Below, in pieces: positions 12,270 to 24,075 of a DNA stretch of 64,000 nucleotides; within the stretch, counting starts at the first letter, position 1, and each line of letters opens with the position of its first letter. The notes under the pieces were generated by a model, which was given only the letters and a program-made list of their open reading frames with translations, searched no databases and was not told the origin of the DNA. This DNA comes from Anisodus tanguticus (taxonomy: Eukaryota; Streptophyta; Magnoliopsida; Solanales; Solanaceae), in assembly GCA_034509755.1 (NCBI GenBank), contig CM067555.1:20906142-20970141 (forward strand), given 5' to 3'. Made by a program: the position numbers and the translations under genes.

Positions 12270-13640
12270 ATGCCGGTTACTAGAAAGACTACCGCTAGTC
12301 GTAGAGCCAGTAAAGATAGAGACGAAGGTACTAGTAATGCCATACCTGGCTAGAGTATTAGAGATGAGGCACAATGTGAGTCGTATTCTTATATATCACC
12401 TACTCTGTCCCCACTTGAGGAGGTCAGAGGAGGAACAATACCCCAGCTCCTCATGATACAACACCTCTAGCTCCGTAAAATCTAGTCCTTCAGTTTCTCT
12501 ACCTGAGTCTTCTGAGTAGGATATGACAAGTGCCGTGCAGTTGTTGGCACATATAATAGCTTCTCAGCAGTGGCATATAAGGGCGACTACAAGTGTTAGG
12601 TCTTCTGATGGTGTGGAAAGTTCTAGAGTCCGGGAGTTCCTCAGATAGAGCACCCTAGTATTTATAGGTACGAACCTAAATGTAGATCCTTAGGATTTTA
12701 TTGACCAGATGCAGAGGGTATCAAGGGTCATGTATGCTTCAGATACTGAGGCAACAGAGCTGGTATTTTTTAGGCTACGAGACGTTATTGTATTATGGTA
12801 TGAGGCTTGGGATCAGTTTAGGGGTCCAGATACACCTCTAGTTGTACGAGAGGAATTCTTAGACGCCTTCCCTGATCATTAATTTCCTTTGGAAATATGA
12901 TAAGCTATGTAGAGTGGTTCTTGGACCTCAAGAAGAGGGGTAAGAGTGCATGGGACTAAAACCTTCAGTTTGATTCTTTGGCTAGGTATGCTTCGAATAT
13001 TGTGGACATAGTGAGGGCTCGAGTTCACCGGTTCGTATTAGGCTTGGACCCACGTTTGATTGAAGAGTATAATAGGTTCTCTGGATAGGGATATGGATAT
13101 TTCCAAAATACATGCATATGCTAAGAATGTTAAGGAATGTAAGCACCTATTTCAAGTTGATAGAGATGCGGAGAGAGAGAGTTGAGTAAGAGGGCCAGAT
13201 CCACTTGGTATTTTGAAGAGGCATCGAGTAGTTCTAGGCAATGATTCCGTACACATCTACCTCGATTTACTAACAGTGCTTCATCTCAATTTTAGGAGCC
13301 CAGATATGATAGGTATGCCCAGTCTGGACCAGCTTAGAGTTCAAGAATGTTTAGTTTTTAGAGACATAAGTGTTCGGGTCAGGTGAGGCCTCCGTTACCG
13401 ATGTATGGCATGTATGTTAGGGAATATTTGGGGCAGTGTCATTAGGGTTTTGATATATGTTATCGATGTGGTCATCCTAGTCACTATATACACTAGCTCC
13501 CGAGTAGAGGTAGATGTGGTATGGCTAAACCAACAAGGTCGGCAATAGCTTCCTTATCGAGTGTACGTCTGCTAGGTGGTGGGCCACATACCTCAGTAAA
13601 TAGAGGTAGAGGCAAAGGGGGAGCGTCCAGTTCTAGTGGT
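12270..13640 (+). pseudogene. Gypsy gag, decayed
   Basis: Begins ATGCCGGTTAC (MPVTRKT...), as expected for Tekay-like gag. Recognisable stretches include DFIDQMQRVSRVMYASDTEA near 12700 and LRDVIVLWYEAWDQFRG near 12775, a classical gag capsid segment. Near 13458 is a zinc knuckle reading CYRCGHPSHYIH in which the last cysteine region is lost to a stop. Stops interrupt every long frame, so no capsid protein could be made. Confidence 0.8.
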
Positions 13641-13689
13641 GGTTAGAACTATATATATGCTCTAGCATGTTAGCAGGACTTACCGTCAT

Positions 13690-14466
13690 CTTCGGATGTT
13701 GTCACAGGTATACTATCCATTTTCACTTATGAAGTATATACATTGATAGATCTTGGCTCCATATTGTCCTATGTTACACCATTTGTTGCTAGTAAGTTTG
13801 GAATAGAGCTAGAATTATTATATAAGATGTACGAAGTGGCTACGCTAGTTGGCGATACGATTATGGCTAGACATGTTTATTAGGGTGATACAGTGACAAT
13901 TTGTAACCGCCATACTTTGGATAATCTAGCAAAGTTGTCAATGGTTGATTTTGATGTCATTATGGGTATGGGTTGGTTGGCTTCATGTTATGACAATGTC
14001 GATTGTTGAATGAAGATTGTCAAGTTCCAATTTCTTGGTAAGCCGACCCTAGAATAGAAGGGTAATCCAGCTACGCCTAAGGGCAGGTTTATTTCCTACC
14101 TTAAGGCCCGAAAGAGAATTTCTAAACACTATATCTATCATTTAGTGGGAGTTAGGGATGCGGATGCAGAGCCTATGACCCTTCAATGTATTCATGTGGT
14201 AAACAACTTCCTAGATGTGTTTCCAAATGAACTTCTAGGTATTCCTCTAGAGAGGGAGATCGAGTTTACTATAGATGTGCTTCCGAAGACCCAACCGATA
14301 TATATTCCTCCTTATAGGATGACTTATGCTGAGCTAAGGGAATTGAAAGAACAATTGTGAGATTTATTGGAAATGGGATTTATTAGGCCTAGTACTTCAC
14401 TGTGGGGTGCACCAATGTTGTTTGTTTGTAAGAAAGACGGTTCTCTGAGGATGTGCATTGATTATC
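13690..14466 (+). pseudogene. Gypsy protease and RT start, decayed
   Basis: A protease-like segment near 13735 (YTLIDLGSILSYVTP) stands where LIDPGSTHSYV is usual. It is followed by DFDVIMGMGWL, typical of chromoviral protease. An open stretch at 14145-14360 holds the linker and RT entry (FPNELLGIPLEREIEFTIDV, then PPYRMTYAELRELKEQL). After a stop come FIRPSTSLWGAPMLFVCKKDG and RMCIDY. The YVDD-type catalytic part of RT is gone because the sequence jumps into LTR at 14467. Confidence 0.85.
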
Positions 14467-15108
14467 CGGCTGCTTCTTATGCTCTGTTACATCTTATGCT
14501 TTCATATTATTATTCATGCTTTACATACTGGTATATTTCTTTTGTATTGATGTTCCTTTTACCGGGAGAGCTGCATTTTATGCTGCAGGTTCATGTAGAG
14601 GTCCAAATTGACCTCCCCAGTAGGAGCTGTTGAGTCTCAGTTGTTAGTTGCTAAGCTTCGCTTCTTTCGAAGCTTCCGAGTCAGGTGTTTGAGTGGTGTT
14701 TTATGTATATATTCAAATAGTAGATAGGTCGGGGCCCTGTCCCGACCATATGATAGTTCTGTTATTTGTAGACGGTTATAGACTTGGTTGGTTTATTTAG
14801 TAGTAATGTATGGCCTTGCCGGCCTTATTGTTGTTTTGTTAACTTGTGCTACGGCCTTGTCGGCCTTATATGTATGTTTTGGTTGGCTTCTCTCTTTCAG
14901 TATTAGATGTTCAAATTTCATTCATGTTTATAGATTGTGGCCTTATCGGCCCCTCATTTTTGTTGGTTGTGTTGCTATTCAGTTTACATTCTAGTACGCC
15001 CTGGTCAACCGGAAGTTCTATATGTTCAGAAGTCTTGATTCATAGTGGTACACTCGGTGTAGTGAGGCACCGGGTGCCGAGAACACCTTCCTAGTTTGGA
15101 GTGTGACA
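14467..15108 (+). repeat. Truncated 3' LTR of the first gypsy element
   Basis: Matches the distal part of the 5' LTR from about 11460 (CTTCTTATGCTCTG...), including the TATG, GGCCTTG and CACCGGG blocks, and ends GTGTGACA. It is followed at once by TTAAGTAGG of the tandem array. Confidence 0.85.
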
Positions 15109-15270
15109 TTAAGTAGGAACTATAATCCCTCAATGAACACACGAAAGCTACCCACAATATTTACCTTACGTAATGATCTATAACCCCTCCACAATACCTT
15201 GGCAACCACTTATATCATTCTTCTTAAGTAACGATTTATAACCCTTTTAACAGTATGTTGGAAACTCAAT
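15109..15270 (+). repeat. ~57-bp tandem array, right part
   Basis: Units resume with TTAAGTAGGAACTATAATCC; the recurring motif appears at about 15159 and 15216. This continues the array interrupted at 10420. A shortened copy is present in the duplicated segment at 24155-24270, where roughly one unit has been deleted. Confidence 0.75.
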
Positions 15271-16136
15271 CCTAAGAGTGGAACATCCGTATGAAGTGTT
15301 GACTCGTACTTACATGACATGACTTTTATTTGACTTATGAAACCAATAAAATGGATTTAAATTAAAGTGGCGCATGTGAATATTCCTCATAACATAATTA
15401 CAAGATTAAGTTCTTAGAGTTCTTGTATCATGTTCATGCTAATGTAGCCCGAGTGTCCATGATTTTGACATTGACTAAATGCACTGGATCTTGTTGACAC
15501 ACTTGTTCTTTTATGATATCAAAAGGGGAAAGACTAGTTCATATAGTTCATGTGCCAATATTTGATATATCAGGAATAAGTGCAATTTTCAAAGTAACAA
15601 CACTCATTACCTGGTTATGTCGCTAGCCATACCAATTCAAATCATTACTTTCTTCCCGTCATTTGTTATACCATAAATTCACTCATTCGATTTCCGAGCA
15701 ACTAACCGTTGAAGACATGACAATCATGCAATCCTTCTACCATTACTCATATTTCCTAGGGATATCACCGAACTAAAGAGTCTAAGTCACAACCTTATTC
15801 AATTGAGTCTTCAAGTCATAGTTATAATCTAAACTTGGTCACGCGTCTTTATCATGGTGACACATCTCATATCATATCGAGCGACGTCACATCTAGTTGC
15901 TCGAGTGTGAACCCGAGAACGTATCCTCACTGTCGATGAGACAATAAAATAAAGAAGTTTAGACCTTGGACCGAATCACATACGCACGATAAGGAAAAAA
16001 AGAATCGAAGTTTCCTAAATGTCCTATTGCCTCTCGAAGATAAGTACGGAGTTCATTGTACCGATTCACTAGACTCTACTAGACATTTCTCTTTTACTCA
16101 TTAGACCGGTGAATCTAAAGCTCTAATACCATATTG
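15271..16136 (-). mobile_element. Leader side of a minus-strand gypsy element
   Basis: On the minus strand this follows an LTR end (CGTGACA at 16137) and a PBS-like TGGTATTAGAGC at about 16113-16124. It is therefore the untranslated leader of a gypsy element read leftwards. No gag is visible in it. A second copy lies at 24270-25139. Confidence 0.5.
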
Positions 16137-16842
16137 TCACGATTCAAATTCAAACCAATGAAAGCACTTACCATCACACGGTAAGCGTATCATCCACAAA
16201 CGATTATATGATACGGAAAGAATAACATAAAGTCAAAACAAAGTAATAACTAAGTCTCATAATCATAAATACGAGAAATAAGTATCACATCCCAAAACTT
16301 TGTATCACAAGTACAAAAGCCACTAGAGTATGAAATATATGTCTAAGAAACCATCCTGAATAAGCTATCTGAGAATCTAAATAATAGGAACTAAAAATAA
16401 GGAATGGATTCTGGTGCCGCAAATCAGCCTACAACTCACCTTGAATACTCCAATATATCACCTCTAAAGTACCAAGGACAGACTCATCATGCAAAAATAT
16501 GCAACAAATATAGAGTGAATACGAAAAATCAATGTGTACTCAATGGCATCGTTGATCGACCCTAAACTAAAGTGGTGACGAGGGTTGTTCTTCCGAAAGC
16601 TCACTTCAACTCTTAACGACTATTAGCCTAAAAGGTATAATCATAATTCGACAAGTAAAGGACAAGTAATTCCATAGTTTAAAAATTATCCAAATAATCT
16701 GTCAATTCAGATAAATCGCAACCAAACCAATCTTCCAATTAATCAATGAACAGAGAATCAATGAAATAATATGACATCATATGCAGATGCAATGCAAATA
16801 CCATTTTCCATCCCATATACATACACTCTTTTAATAGGGATG
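16137..16842 (-). mobile_element. Minus-strand gypsy LTR, 3' part
   Basis: On the minus strand the LTR ends ...CGTGACA at 16137, directly followed by a PBS-like motif. The LTR was split by later insertions. Its other parts are at 27842-29326 and 31339-31631, where a TGTAACGATTTGTCTGG start is seen. Summed length is about 2.5 kb. Confidence 0.6.
16838..16842 (+). repeat. Target duplication GGATG (left)
   Basis: GGATG precedes the LTR at 16843. The same five bases precede (25853-25857) and follow (27837-27841) the LTR at 25858. Confidence 0.85.
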
Positions 16843-18125
16843 TGTAACATCCCGTACTTTCGGTTCACGGTTTGAATCGCTAAGCATATGTAAAATCGCT
16901 AGGCGTGTGTAAATAGACCCTAGCATTTGGAAAATTTATGTTATATTTACGTATGCTAATAAAGGGTTTAGCATATAAAATGATAAAATTCTGAAATAAT
17001 TTTGGACGTAACAAGTATGATGATGGGGATTAATAATAATAGTGTATATCCCCAAAGAGGTTATGAACTAGTGTCATATCACAAAATTATGACATTGAGT
17101 ATATGAAGGTCTTATAAGTTATTAAGATTTAAGTCAATTGGAATTAAGAATAAATTACGTGTGTGATTGATTAATTGTGGATTAATTAATTGGTGGGGGA
17201 CAAAATTATTGGGACAAACACCTGTGGTATGTTAAGGGAATTACCTAATGACAAAGGTAATAAGACTTAAGTGGTGGCAGTTCGTGGAGCATCTATATGG
17301 ACTTCTCCAAATTCTGTTTAAATGAGACAGAGACCCACGATGCTAAATAAGCATCACAAGCAAACTTCATTTTCATTTCAACGAAATAACATTTTTACTT
17401 AAAGAGGAAAAAATGCTCCAGCAACAAAAGCTAATCCACTGTAGACTATATAGTTGAAATTGGTCCAAAACACGTACATGGCAACGGACCATTTGATTAA
17501 TTAAGTCTAGGAGATCAAAGGGGACATTGCGTAGTTCGTCTCTCTTGTCTTGTTACCGGATTGGAGCATTGTTCCAGTAAAAGTAATATTTACAAGGGAA
17601 TTATTCTAAATATCAAAGATTAAGGTATGTTAAGCTAAATTATTTCTTTCTTTTGGCATGTTCCATATAACAAAATATAATCGTGATATTATTCCATAAT
17701 TTATTCTACTCCTAGTAGTTAAGAATATTCATGTTATTGATTCCTATGTTGAAAGCATGTCTAAATATGTTCTTAAGTCCTTGTTGAGTCATATGGAAAA
17801 GATGTTGATATTCACAGTGTTAGCCGAAGGTACAAGGATATTGTGCCATCCAAGATGTGTTATTGTCATTCATGCATTTTCATTTGCATTATATTCATAT
17901 ATTACCTTGGACCCATTATGTGCTATGCACACCACTATATGGTAAATATTGTATATATATGGGATATGAGGAAAGGGATAGGTGTTATATACGCACACCA
18001 CCTGCAATTGGTACAGACTATCACAAAAGAGCCCGAAGAGGCAAATATGATGTGATGCCCTTGTGTAGCCGATATAACCTGATGCCCACAGAGGCGGTAA
18101 TGGGAAGGAAAATGTCCTTGTGTGG

Positions 18126-18212
<87 letters not shown>

Positions 18213-18877
18213 ACCGCATTTGCATCATGCATACATTCATTAGCCATTATATGGTATGATGCCTATAGAGGTTGTTACGGTAAGGAAGATGCTCGATAAG
18301 GCCGATGTATATGTATACTGCATTGTGCATAACATTTAGGCATATGTATTAGGGCCCTCAGAGGCATTTACTGTTGGTCAGTTGTTTCTGTTTCAGTTAT
18401 TGTTATATCTCTGTTATGCTATTATTCATGCCTGACATACTCAGTACATCAGTCGTACTGACGTCCATTTTGTCGGGGGATGTTGCGTTTCATGCCCGCA
18501 GGTTCAGTTAAAGAGGGTGACGGTTCACGCTAATAAGTTGCTGGTTCAGCTGATATTGGATCAGTCTATTTGTTTCAGAGTTGTAAGTCTGGTCGTGGTA
18601 CAGTATTTTTTTAACACATATGGGTATGGCGGGGTCCTGTCCTTGTGATGTCATATATTCCTTAGAGGCTTGTAGACATGTGTCCTGTGTATAGTAGTCT
18701 TGTATGGCCTTGTCGGCCTTGGTATATATATATATTGGATTTCTGGTTTACTGTTTCCATTATTCTTTTTCGGCTTGGTCCATAATTAATTATGATTATG
18801 TGTTGACTGTATAGTTAGTGGTACTCGGCGGGTAAGGTCCGACTGCCCATCGTGGCCCTCCGGTTTAGGTCATGACA
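16843..18877 (+). repeat. LTR A (5' LTR, 2035 bp)
   Basis: Starts TGTAACATCCCGTAC and ends GGTCATGACA, directly before the PBS. It is homologous to 23391-24075 (start only) and over its full length to 25858-27836. It carries an (AT)n tract of about 80 bp that is only about 12 bp in the last copy. Confidence 0.9.
18128..18208. repeat. (AT)~40 microsatellite
   Basis: An uninterrupted AT dinucleotide run inside LTR A. At the same place LTR C (27146-27157) has only about six units, so the run expanded after the LTRs diverged. The open frames translating it as tyrosine/isoleucine repeats are artefacts. Confidence 0.95.
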
Positions 18878-18881
18878 AACT

Positions 18882-18892
18882 TGGTATCAGAG
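18882..18892 (+). promoter_or_regulatory. Primer-binding site of the second gypsy element
   Basis: TGGTATCAGAG follows the LTR end by 4 bp and is complementary to the 3' end of initiator Met tRNA. Confidence 0.85.
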
Positions 18893-19083
18893 TATGTCTG
18901 TCCTAGGGAGTCTACAAGCCGTGTCTAGTGGAGTCTTGTTTATGGGTATGTTGTACACCATACTTATAAGCAGGAGGCTGCCTGACATCTAGGGATGGTT
19001 TCCATTTTTTCATCTCATAAATCGTGCAGTAAAGCTGAGTTTTAAGAATTCGAGTTTTACTCGTGCCTGTTACGGTTTCAGTA

Positions 19084-19700
19084 ATGCCGGTTACCAAAAA
19101 GACTTAGGTTAGTTTATACTCGTACCGAGTAAATGAGCGATTTATACCAAGACGATTGATACGCCAGAAGGAGCAGTATTATTGTTAAAATTCGAGGGTA
19201 TGAGAAGTTGTCTTACTCATACACGGAAGATAGAAGAGATAATGCAAGCCTGGAAAGAAAAATGTTTAGTAAGGTAAAAGAAGTACTAAGCATCGGAACG
19301 CAGAAGATTGTAAGGATTTTCTATGTAGACCTTATCATATTTACGATTACAATAATTTCTTCCAGAAAGATTATGATTAGCAGGAAGATTGAAATTGGAT
19401 TAAGTAAAAATACGAGTAGTATTCTCTCCACTGAGATAGATCCATCAGGGGATAGAAATAAGTTGCTTTCCCAGGGATCGGGGAATTATGTAGCACCAGA
19501 GGAGTTGAGGAATGCTTATGTACCATCAGTCCTACAACGCAGCTCCGTCTGAGTAGGATGTAAGGAGACCGGTGCAGGTATTAAATCAATTGGTTTCCTT
19601 TCAGGAACGACCTCATCCTGAAGCATTTGATAGAGATAGGCCCCTTGGGGAGTCAGGAAGCTTATAACCGAAGGAATTTATTAGTCAGGGATCGGTGATA
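19084..19700 (+). pseudogene. gag-start-like remnant
   Basis: ATGCCGGTTACC (MPVTKKT then stop) matches the gag start of the first gypsy element at 12270. Further on, VQVLNQLVSFQERPHPEAFDRDRP near 19572 resembles the region after the gag start in Tekay-like elements. Between them lies an open frame (19208-19552) of unknown nature. No capsid core or zinc knuckle follows. Confidence 0.5.
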
Positions 19701-21829
19701 CTTAAAAGGTTCAAAGATGTCGATGTCTCTGAGTCAAAATTGTAAAGGTTGAGTGAGACCGCCCCGACCGTCTTGTAGTTAAGTAGCAACTTTGACTGAA
19801 GCATCAGAAGGAAAGAAATTCAGAGAGCAGCTGTATATCGAGTATAGCCACAAAAAAATGCTAGAAGGTGCAACAATTGAGCCATAGCAACAGAGAACAA
19901 AATGCAGCAGCATGTGCATAATTAAACTACCAAATATAGCAAGAAGATGCAGCAACAGTGGATTAAAACAGCAGCAGTCAGATAGTCTTGACATGTAGCA
20001 TATTCTTAGGATGTGCAATAGCTTATCAAAGTTCAGCACTTGAGAAATGATCTATTCACTTCGAGATTTGCAGCAACAAGCAACAACAAGGTACAACCAC
20101 AACAAGTGGAAATAAAAATGACAGCATATGAAAGTCTCTCGAGCATAACAGTGGTTTAGACAACAAGCATAGCAGCCACTATTTTTTCCAATTTTCAGCA
20201 AAATAGCAACAATTTCATTTCAAGTTCAGCAGCAACTTGAGAACATTTGGGATTTGAAAATCACCAAGTCATGCAAAGAAAAGAGGGGTGAAGAATGAGT
20301 ATCACAACTTGCTCAAGTAACAAATGAATTATTATATTAGATAAATGTTAGGATATCCAAATGAGTGGGTGAGCACACAAAATAGCTTCATGAATGTAAC
20401 CTCCATATAATAATAGGGGCAATTGAGGACGAGAATTATGGTGCAATCAAAGGATGGTGGTAGGAAATATGAAAACAGTTAATAAGTATGAATGAAATGG
20501 TATGATTAAGTATCAAGGCAGAAATGTCTTCCGCTCAGTGACGAATAGAATGAAGGATTACAACAAGAATGATAAAGGTGAATGAGATTACATTTATGCA
20601 GGTCTCACAAATATATGATTATTCTAGTACGGCGTAAAGATCGATGGTGGAGGAGGGACAAAAGGAACTCTTCGTCCAAATGTGGGAATTCTCTGGTGTT
20701 CAGGAAGAGAGTACGAGAGGTACTTAGAGATAAGGGTTTTTTCCCCAAGGCAATTTGAAATGGAAATGTAAAGGTAAGATGAATGAGCACTCGATCGGTG
20801 GGAGATATAGTAATGATAAGACAAGAAAGCTTGACAAGTCATGGGATCATGTAACACCGTGAATTGGATCTAAACATACGAAGCATCGATTTCACAACAT
20901 ACACAGTCGTACCTTCCAGGAAGTATGTAAACAAAAGTAACATTGAGTAAAGCTCGAGATTAGCGCCTAAACAGTTGGAAGGGGGTCAATGACGCCTATG
21001 GATACAATGTAGACATTAAAGATACATGTCAAAGAGATAATAACATTATAATAAAGATAAAATGTCGGGCAAATACAGATATCTATGAGCATTATTGAAC
21101 TAATCAAAGGTTCTATGGGATAGATAAAGTAATGGATTTACAACTTAACAAGATCGAGGGAATCTTTTCCAAAGCGCCATTTACGGAAAGAATTAGCCAT
21201 GAGGCCAGTAGAGGGATTCAAATCTAAGTATACTGACCAGGTTTGAATATAGTAGGCCAACGTCATGTGATGTAAAATTCTTCAGAATTTTCCATGTACG
21301 GAATGAGGGAATAAATTAACAGCTCATCCCTTCTGGGTTGGTAACGCCAAGGATTGGAGTCAGGAGTAATGTTTAAGATTACGTGGGTATACAAGAATAT
21401 ATACCAAGAGGAGTACGACAGGCGAGAAATTGAGTGGACAAGTAGTAAGAGAGAGAGTTGTCTATAATTACGAGTAATGAGAAAGTAAAGATTCCTTGCA
21501 GACCATGAATAAGAGTTAATTGTGATGATACGCATACTTCAGATTGGATGATATTTTCCATAAAGTGTTCAAGAGTGAGATACTACAAATATAAGAGTTT
21601 TCAACACACCAACTAGTAAACAAAGCTAGGTGGACAATAGAATCATTCATCCACAAATGGTTGGATTAATGTGAGAATGAAGGAGAGAAGTTGACCTGAA
21701 GAAACGCATCAGTTAGCTAAGTAAGAGTCCGATTTGAGGATTCAGATAGTGATAGCCTTATAACTTAGACTACAGTAGGGCCATCCCTCATACGGGAAGA
21801 AAAGTAGTGTCGCGATGAAGATCCCATTG
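19701..21829. other. Non-coding filler where RT/RNase H would be expected
   Basis: About 2.1 kb without any RT, RNase H or protease motif on either strand. Part of it (19780-20330) is rich in GCAGCAAC-type words but is stopped in all frames. A motif like an LTR start (TGTAACACCGTG at about 20851) is seen but is not followed by a convincing LTR. Either pol was replaced, or this element is a non-autonomous derivative with a foreign interior. Confidence 0.45.
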
Positions 21830-23152
21830 TTAGAAATTATTGGGGAAGGTATTTAGCAAATTAAAATCGCAACCTTCGAGTATAATAGGAGAGGGACACC
21901 CAGATTTTGTGTATTCCCAATATAGCGGGATTACGAGACAAGATTATGACAAAGGTCCATCGATCACACAATTTCGTTCACCATGGATCTACTAAGATGT
22001 ACTATGTTCTCAATAGAATTTATTGGTGGAACGACATGAAGAGGAGCGTGGCGGAATTTGTAGTTCGGTTGTCCTAATTGTCATCAAGTGAAAATAGAGC
22101 ACCAAAAGCCCGATGGATTGACTCAGAATATGGAGATTTCGATGTGAAAATGGGAAATGATTAATATAGATTTTGTTACATATTTACCTCGTTCTTATCA
22201 AAAGTTTGATTTTATTTGGGTAATTGTTGACAGACTGACCAAATCAGCTTATTTCTTGCCAGTCAAAACTACCTACACAACCGAGGACTACGCGAATTTG
22301 TATGTGAAGGAGATGGTTCACCTTCATGGTGTGCATATTTCTATTATATCTGACCGGGATGCACAATGTACAACTAACTTCTGGAAGACATTCCAAAAAG
22401 ATGTGGATACTCAAGTTAATCTTAGCACAAATTTTCATCCTCAGACAGTCGGATAGGCCGAGCGTACGATTCAGACGCTCGAGGATATGCTACGAGCTTG
22501 TGTATTGGATTTTAAAGGAAGTTGGGGTGATCACTTACCCCTTATTGAGTTCGCATACAATAACATCTATCATGCCAGCATTAAAACGACTCCATATGAA
22601 GCTTTGTACAGACAAAGATGTAGATCTCCTATCAGATGGTTCGAGGTATGCGAATTAGAATTATTTGGGCCTGACTTGGTACACCAACAAATAGAGAAGG
22701 TGAAGCTTATTCAAGAATGGTTGTTAACGGCTCAGAGTCATCAGAAGTCATACGCAGATGTGCGACGGCGAGACTTAGAGTTTCAGGTAGACGATTGGGT
22801 CTTTTTGAAGATTTCACCTATGAAGGGTGTGATGAGATTCAGGAAGAAAGGAAAGCTCAGTCCAAGGTATATTGGGCCATATCGCATAATTCGATGAATC
22901 GGTCAGGTAGCGTACGAGTTGGATTTGCCTTCGGAATTGGAGTTAGTTCATCCGGTTTTCCATGTTTCTAAGTTGAGAGCGTATATTGGAGATCCTTCTC
23001 GGATTGTACCAATTGATGATGTGCAGGCTACAGAGGATCTATCATATGAGGAGGTTCCTATTGTAATCCTAGATCGACAAGTCCGCAAACTGAGGACTAA
23101 GGAAGTAGCTTCCGTAAAAGTTCTTTGGTGGAATAAGAACATGGAAGAGTGA
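21830..23152 (+). pseudogene. Gypsy integrase with C-terminal domain, broken
   Basis: The HHCC zinc-binding region is visible near 21980-22100 (FVHHGSTKMYYVLNRIYWW, then CPNCHQVK after a small frame break). The catalytic core at 22157-22900 has the three acidic positions in DFVTYLP, IISDRDAQ and the AERTIQTLEDML helix. An in-frame TAG at 22456 stands where QA(E) would be read, just before AERT. The C-terminal part continues to 23152 with LVHPVFHVSKLRAYIGDP, typical of Tekay-like elements; stops also follow RIIR near 22897. This enzyme would join cDNA to host DNA, but this copy cannot make it. Confidence 0.85.
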
Positions 23153-23377
23153 TGTGGGAAGCGGAAGAGGAAATGATGCACAAATATCCAAACCTATTCC
23201 AGACTAACATCGAGGTTCCAAGAGAAGCATAAAGTGAATTCTATTTTCATGTTATAAGTCTGAAGTGGATGTAGTAATGTATGTGATAATATATGATTCT
23301 GTGAACAAGTAGTTGTATTCGTTGGTTACGGACAAGGATTAGATATGTCACCCCAACATTCGAGGATGAATGTTTCT

Positions 23378-23390
23378 AAGGGGGGAAGGA
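23378..23390 (+). promoter_or_regulatory. Polypurine tract
   Basis: AAGGGGGGAAGGA lies immediately before the 3' LTR start at 23391. It is the expected plus-strand primer of an LTR element. Confidence 0.85.
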
Positions 23391-24075
23391 TGTAACATCC
23401 CGTACTTTTGGTCACGGTTTGAATCGCTAAGCGTATGTAAAATTGCTAGGCGTGTGTAAATAGACCCGAGCATTTGGAAAATTTATGTTATATTTACGTA
23501 TGCTAATAAAGGGTTTATCATATAAAAGGATAAAACTCTGAAATAATTTTGGACGTAACAAGTATGACGATGAGGATTAATAATAATAGTTGTATATTCC
23601 CAAATAGGTTATGGACTAGTGTCATATCACAAAATTATGATATTGAGTATATGAAGGTCTTATAAGTTATTAAGATTTAAGTGAATTGGGATCAAGAATT
23701 AATTGTGTGTGTCATTGATTAATTGTGGGATTGATTAATTGTGGGGGACAACATTAGTGGGATAAACACGTGTGGTATGTTAATGGAAATACCTAATGAC
23801 TAAGGTAATAAGACTTAAGTGGTGGTAGTTCGAGGAGAATCTATATGGACTTCTCCAAATTCTGTTTAAATAAGACAGAGACCCACGATGCTAAATAAGC
23901 ATCACAAGCAAACTTCATTTTCATTTCAACGAAACAACATTTTTACTTAAAGAGGAAAAAATGCTCCAGTAACAAAAGCTAATCCAGTGTAGACTATATA
24001 GTTGAAATTGGTCCAAAACACGTACATGATAATGGACCATTTGATTAATTAAATCTAGGAGATCAAAGGGGATAC
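23391..24075 (+). repeat. LTR B (3' LTR, truncated)
   Basis: Starts TGTAACATCCCGTAC like LTR A and follows it to the GGAGATCAAAGGGG block (LTR A near 17517). It then breaks at about 24075 and continues with sequence homologous to 15028. The missing distal two thirds were lost at the duplication junction. Confidence 0.9.

Larger units (their letters stand above)
10421..15108 (+). mobile_element. Gypsy (Tekay/Del-like) element with internal deletion
   Basis: The order is 5' LTR, PBS for initiator Met tRNA, gag, zinc knuckle, protease and the first part of RT, then directly the distal part of the 3' LTR. The rest of RT, RNase H, integrase, PPT and the 5' half of the 3' LTR are missing. It sits inside the tandem array, which resumes at once on its right, so the outer limits are well constrained even though the flanks (TTGAG left, TTAAG right) match only imperfectly as a target duplication. 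Many in-frame stops make it non-functional. Confidence 0.75.
15028..16842. repeat. Duplicated segment, copy 1 (copy 2 at 24076-25857)
   Basis: From CAGAAGTCTTGATTC at 15028 to AGGGATG at 16842 the sequence is nearly the same as 24076-25857, with small indels. Copy 1 precedes the LTR at 16843 and copy 2 precedes the LTR at 25858, and both end in GGATG. It includes the end of the first gypsy element, array units, a leader and part of a minus-strand LTR. Confidence 0.9.
16843..24075 (+). mobile_element. Second gypsy element, chimeric internal region
   Basis: LTR (16843-18877), PBS at 18882, a gag-start-like ATGCCGGTTACC at 19084, about 2.2 kb without recognisable pol, integrase (about 21830-23152), polypurine tract, then a 3' LTR cut off after about 685 bp. 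RT and RNase H are absent. Integrase motifs place it with Tekay/Del-like chromoviruses. It inserted into the minus-strand LTR at 16137-16842 with GGATG as target duplication. Several stops and frameshifts make it defective. Confidence 0.8.

Noticed and set aside
17857..18247. Open frames of 100-128 codons on both strands rich in Tyr-Ile
   Set aside because: They translate the (AT)n microsatellite, which is open on both strands by composition. Not genes.
20840..20900. An additional LTR start (TGTAACACCGTG) inside the second gypsy element
   Set aside because: No matching end, PBS or second copy could be found within the element; kept only as a remark.
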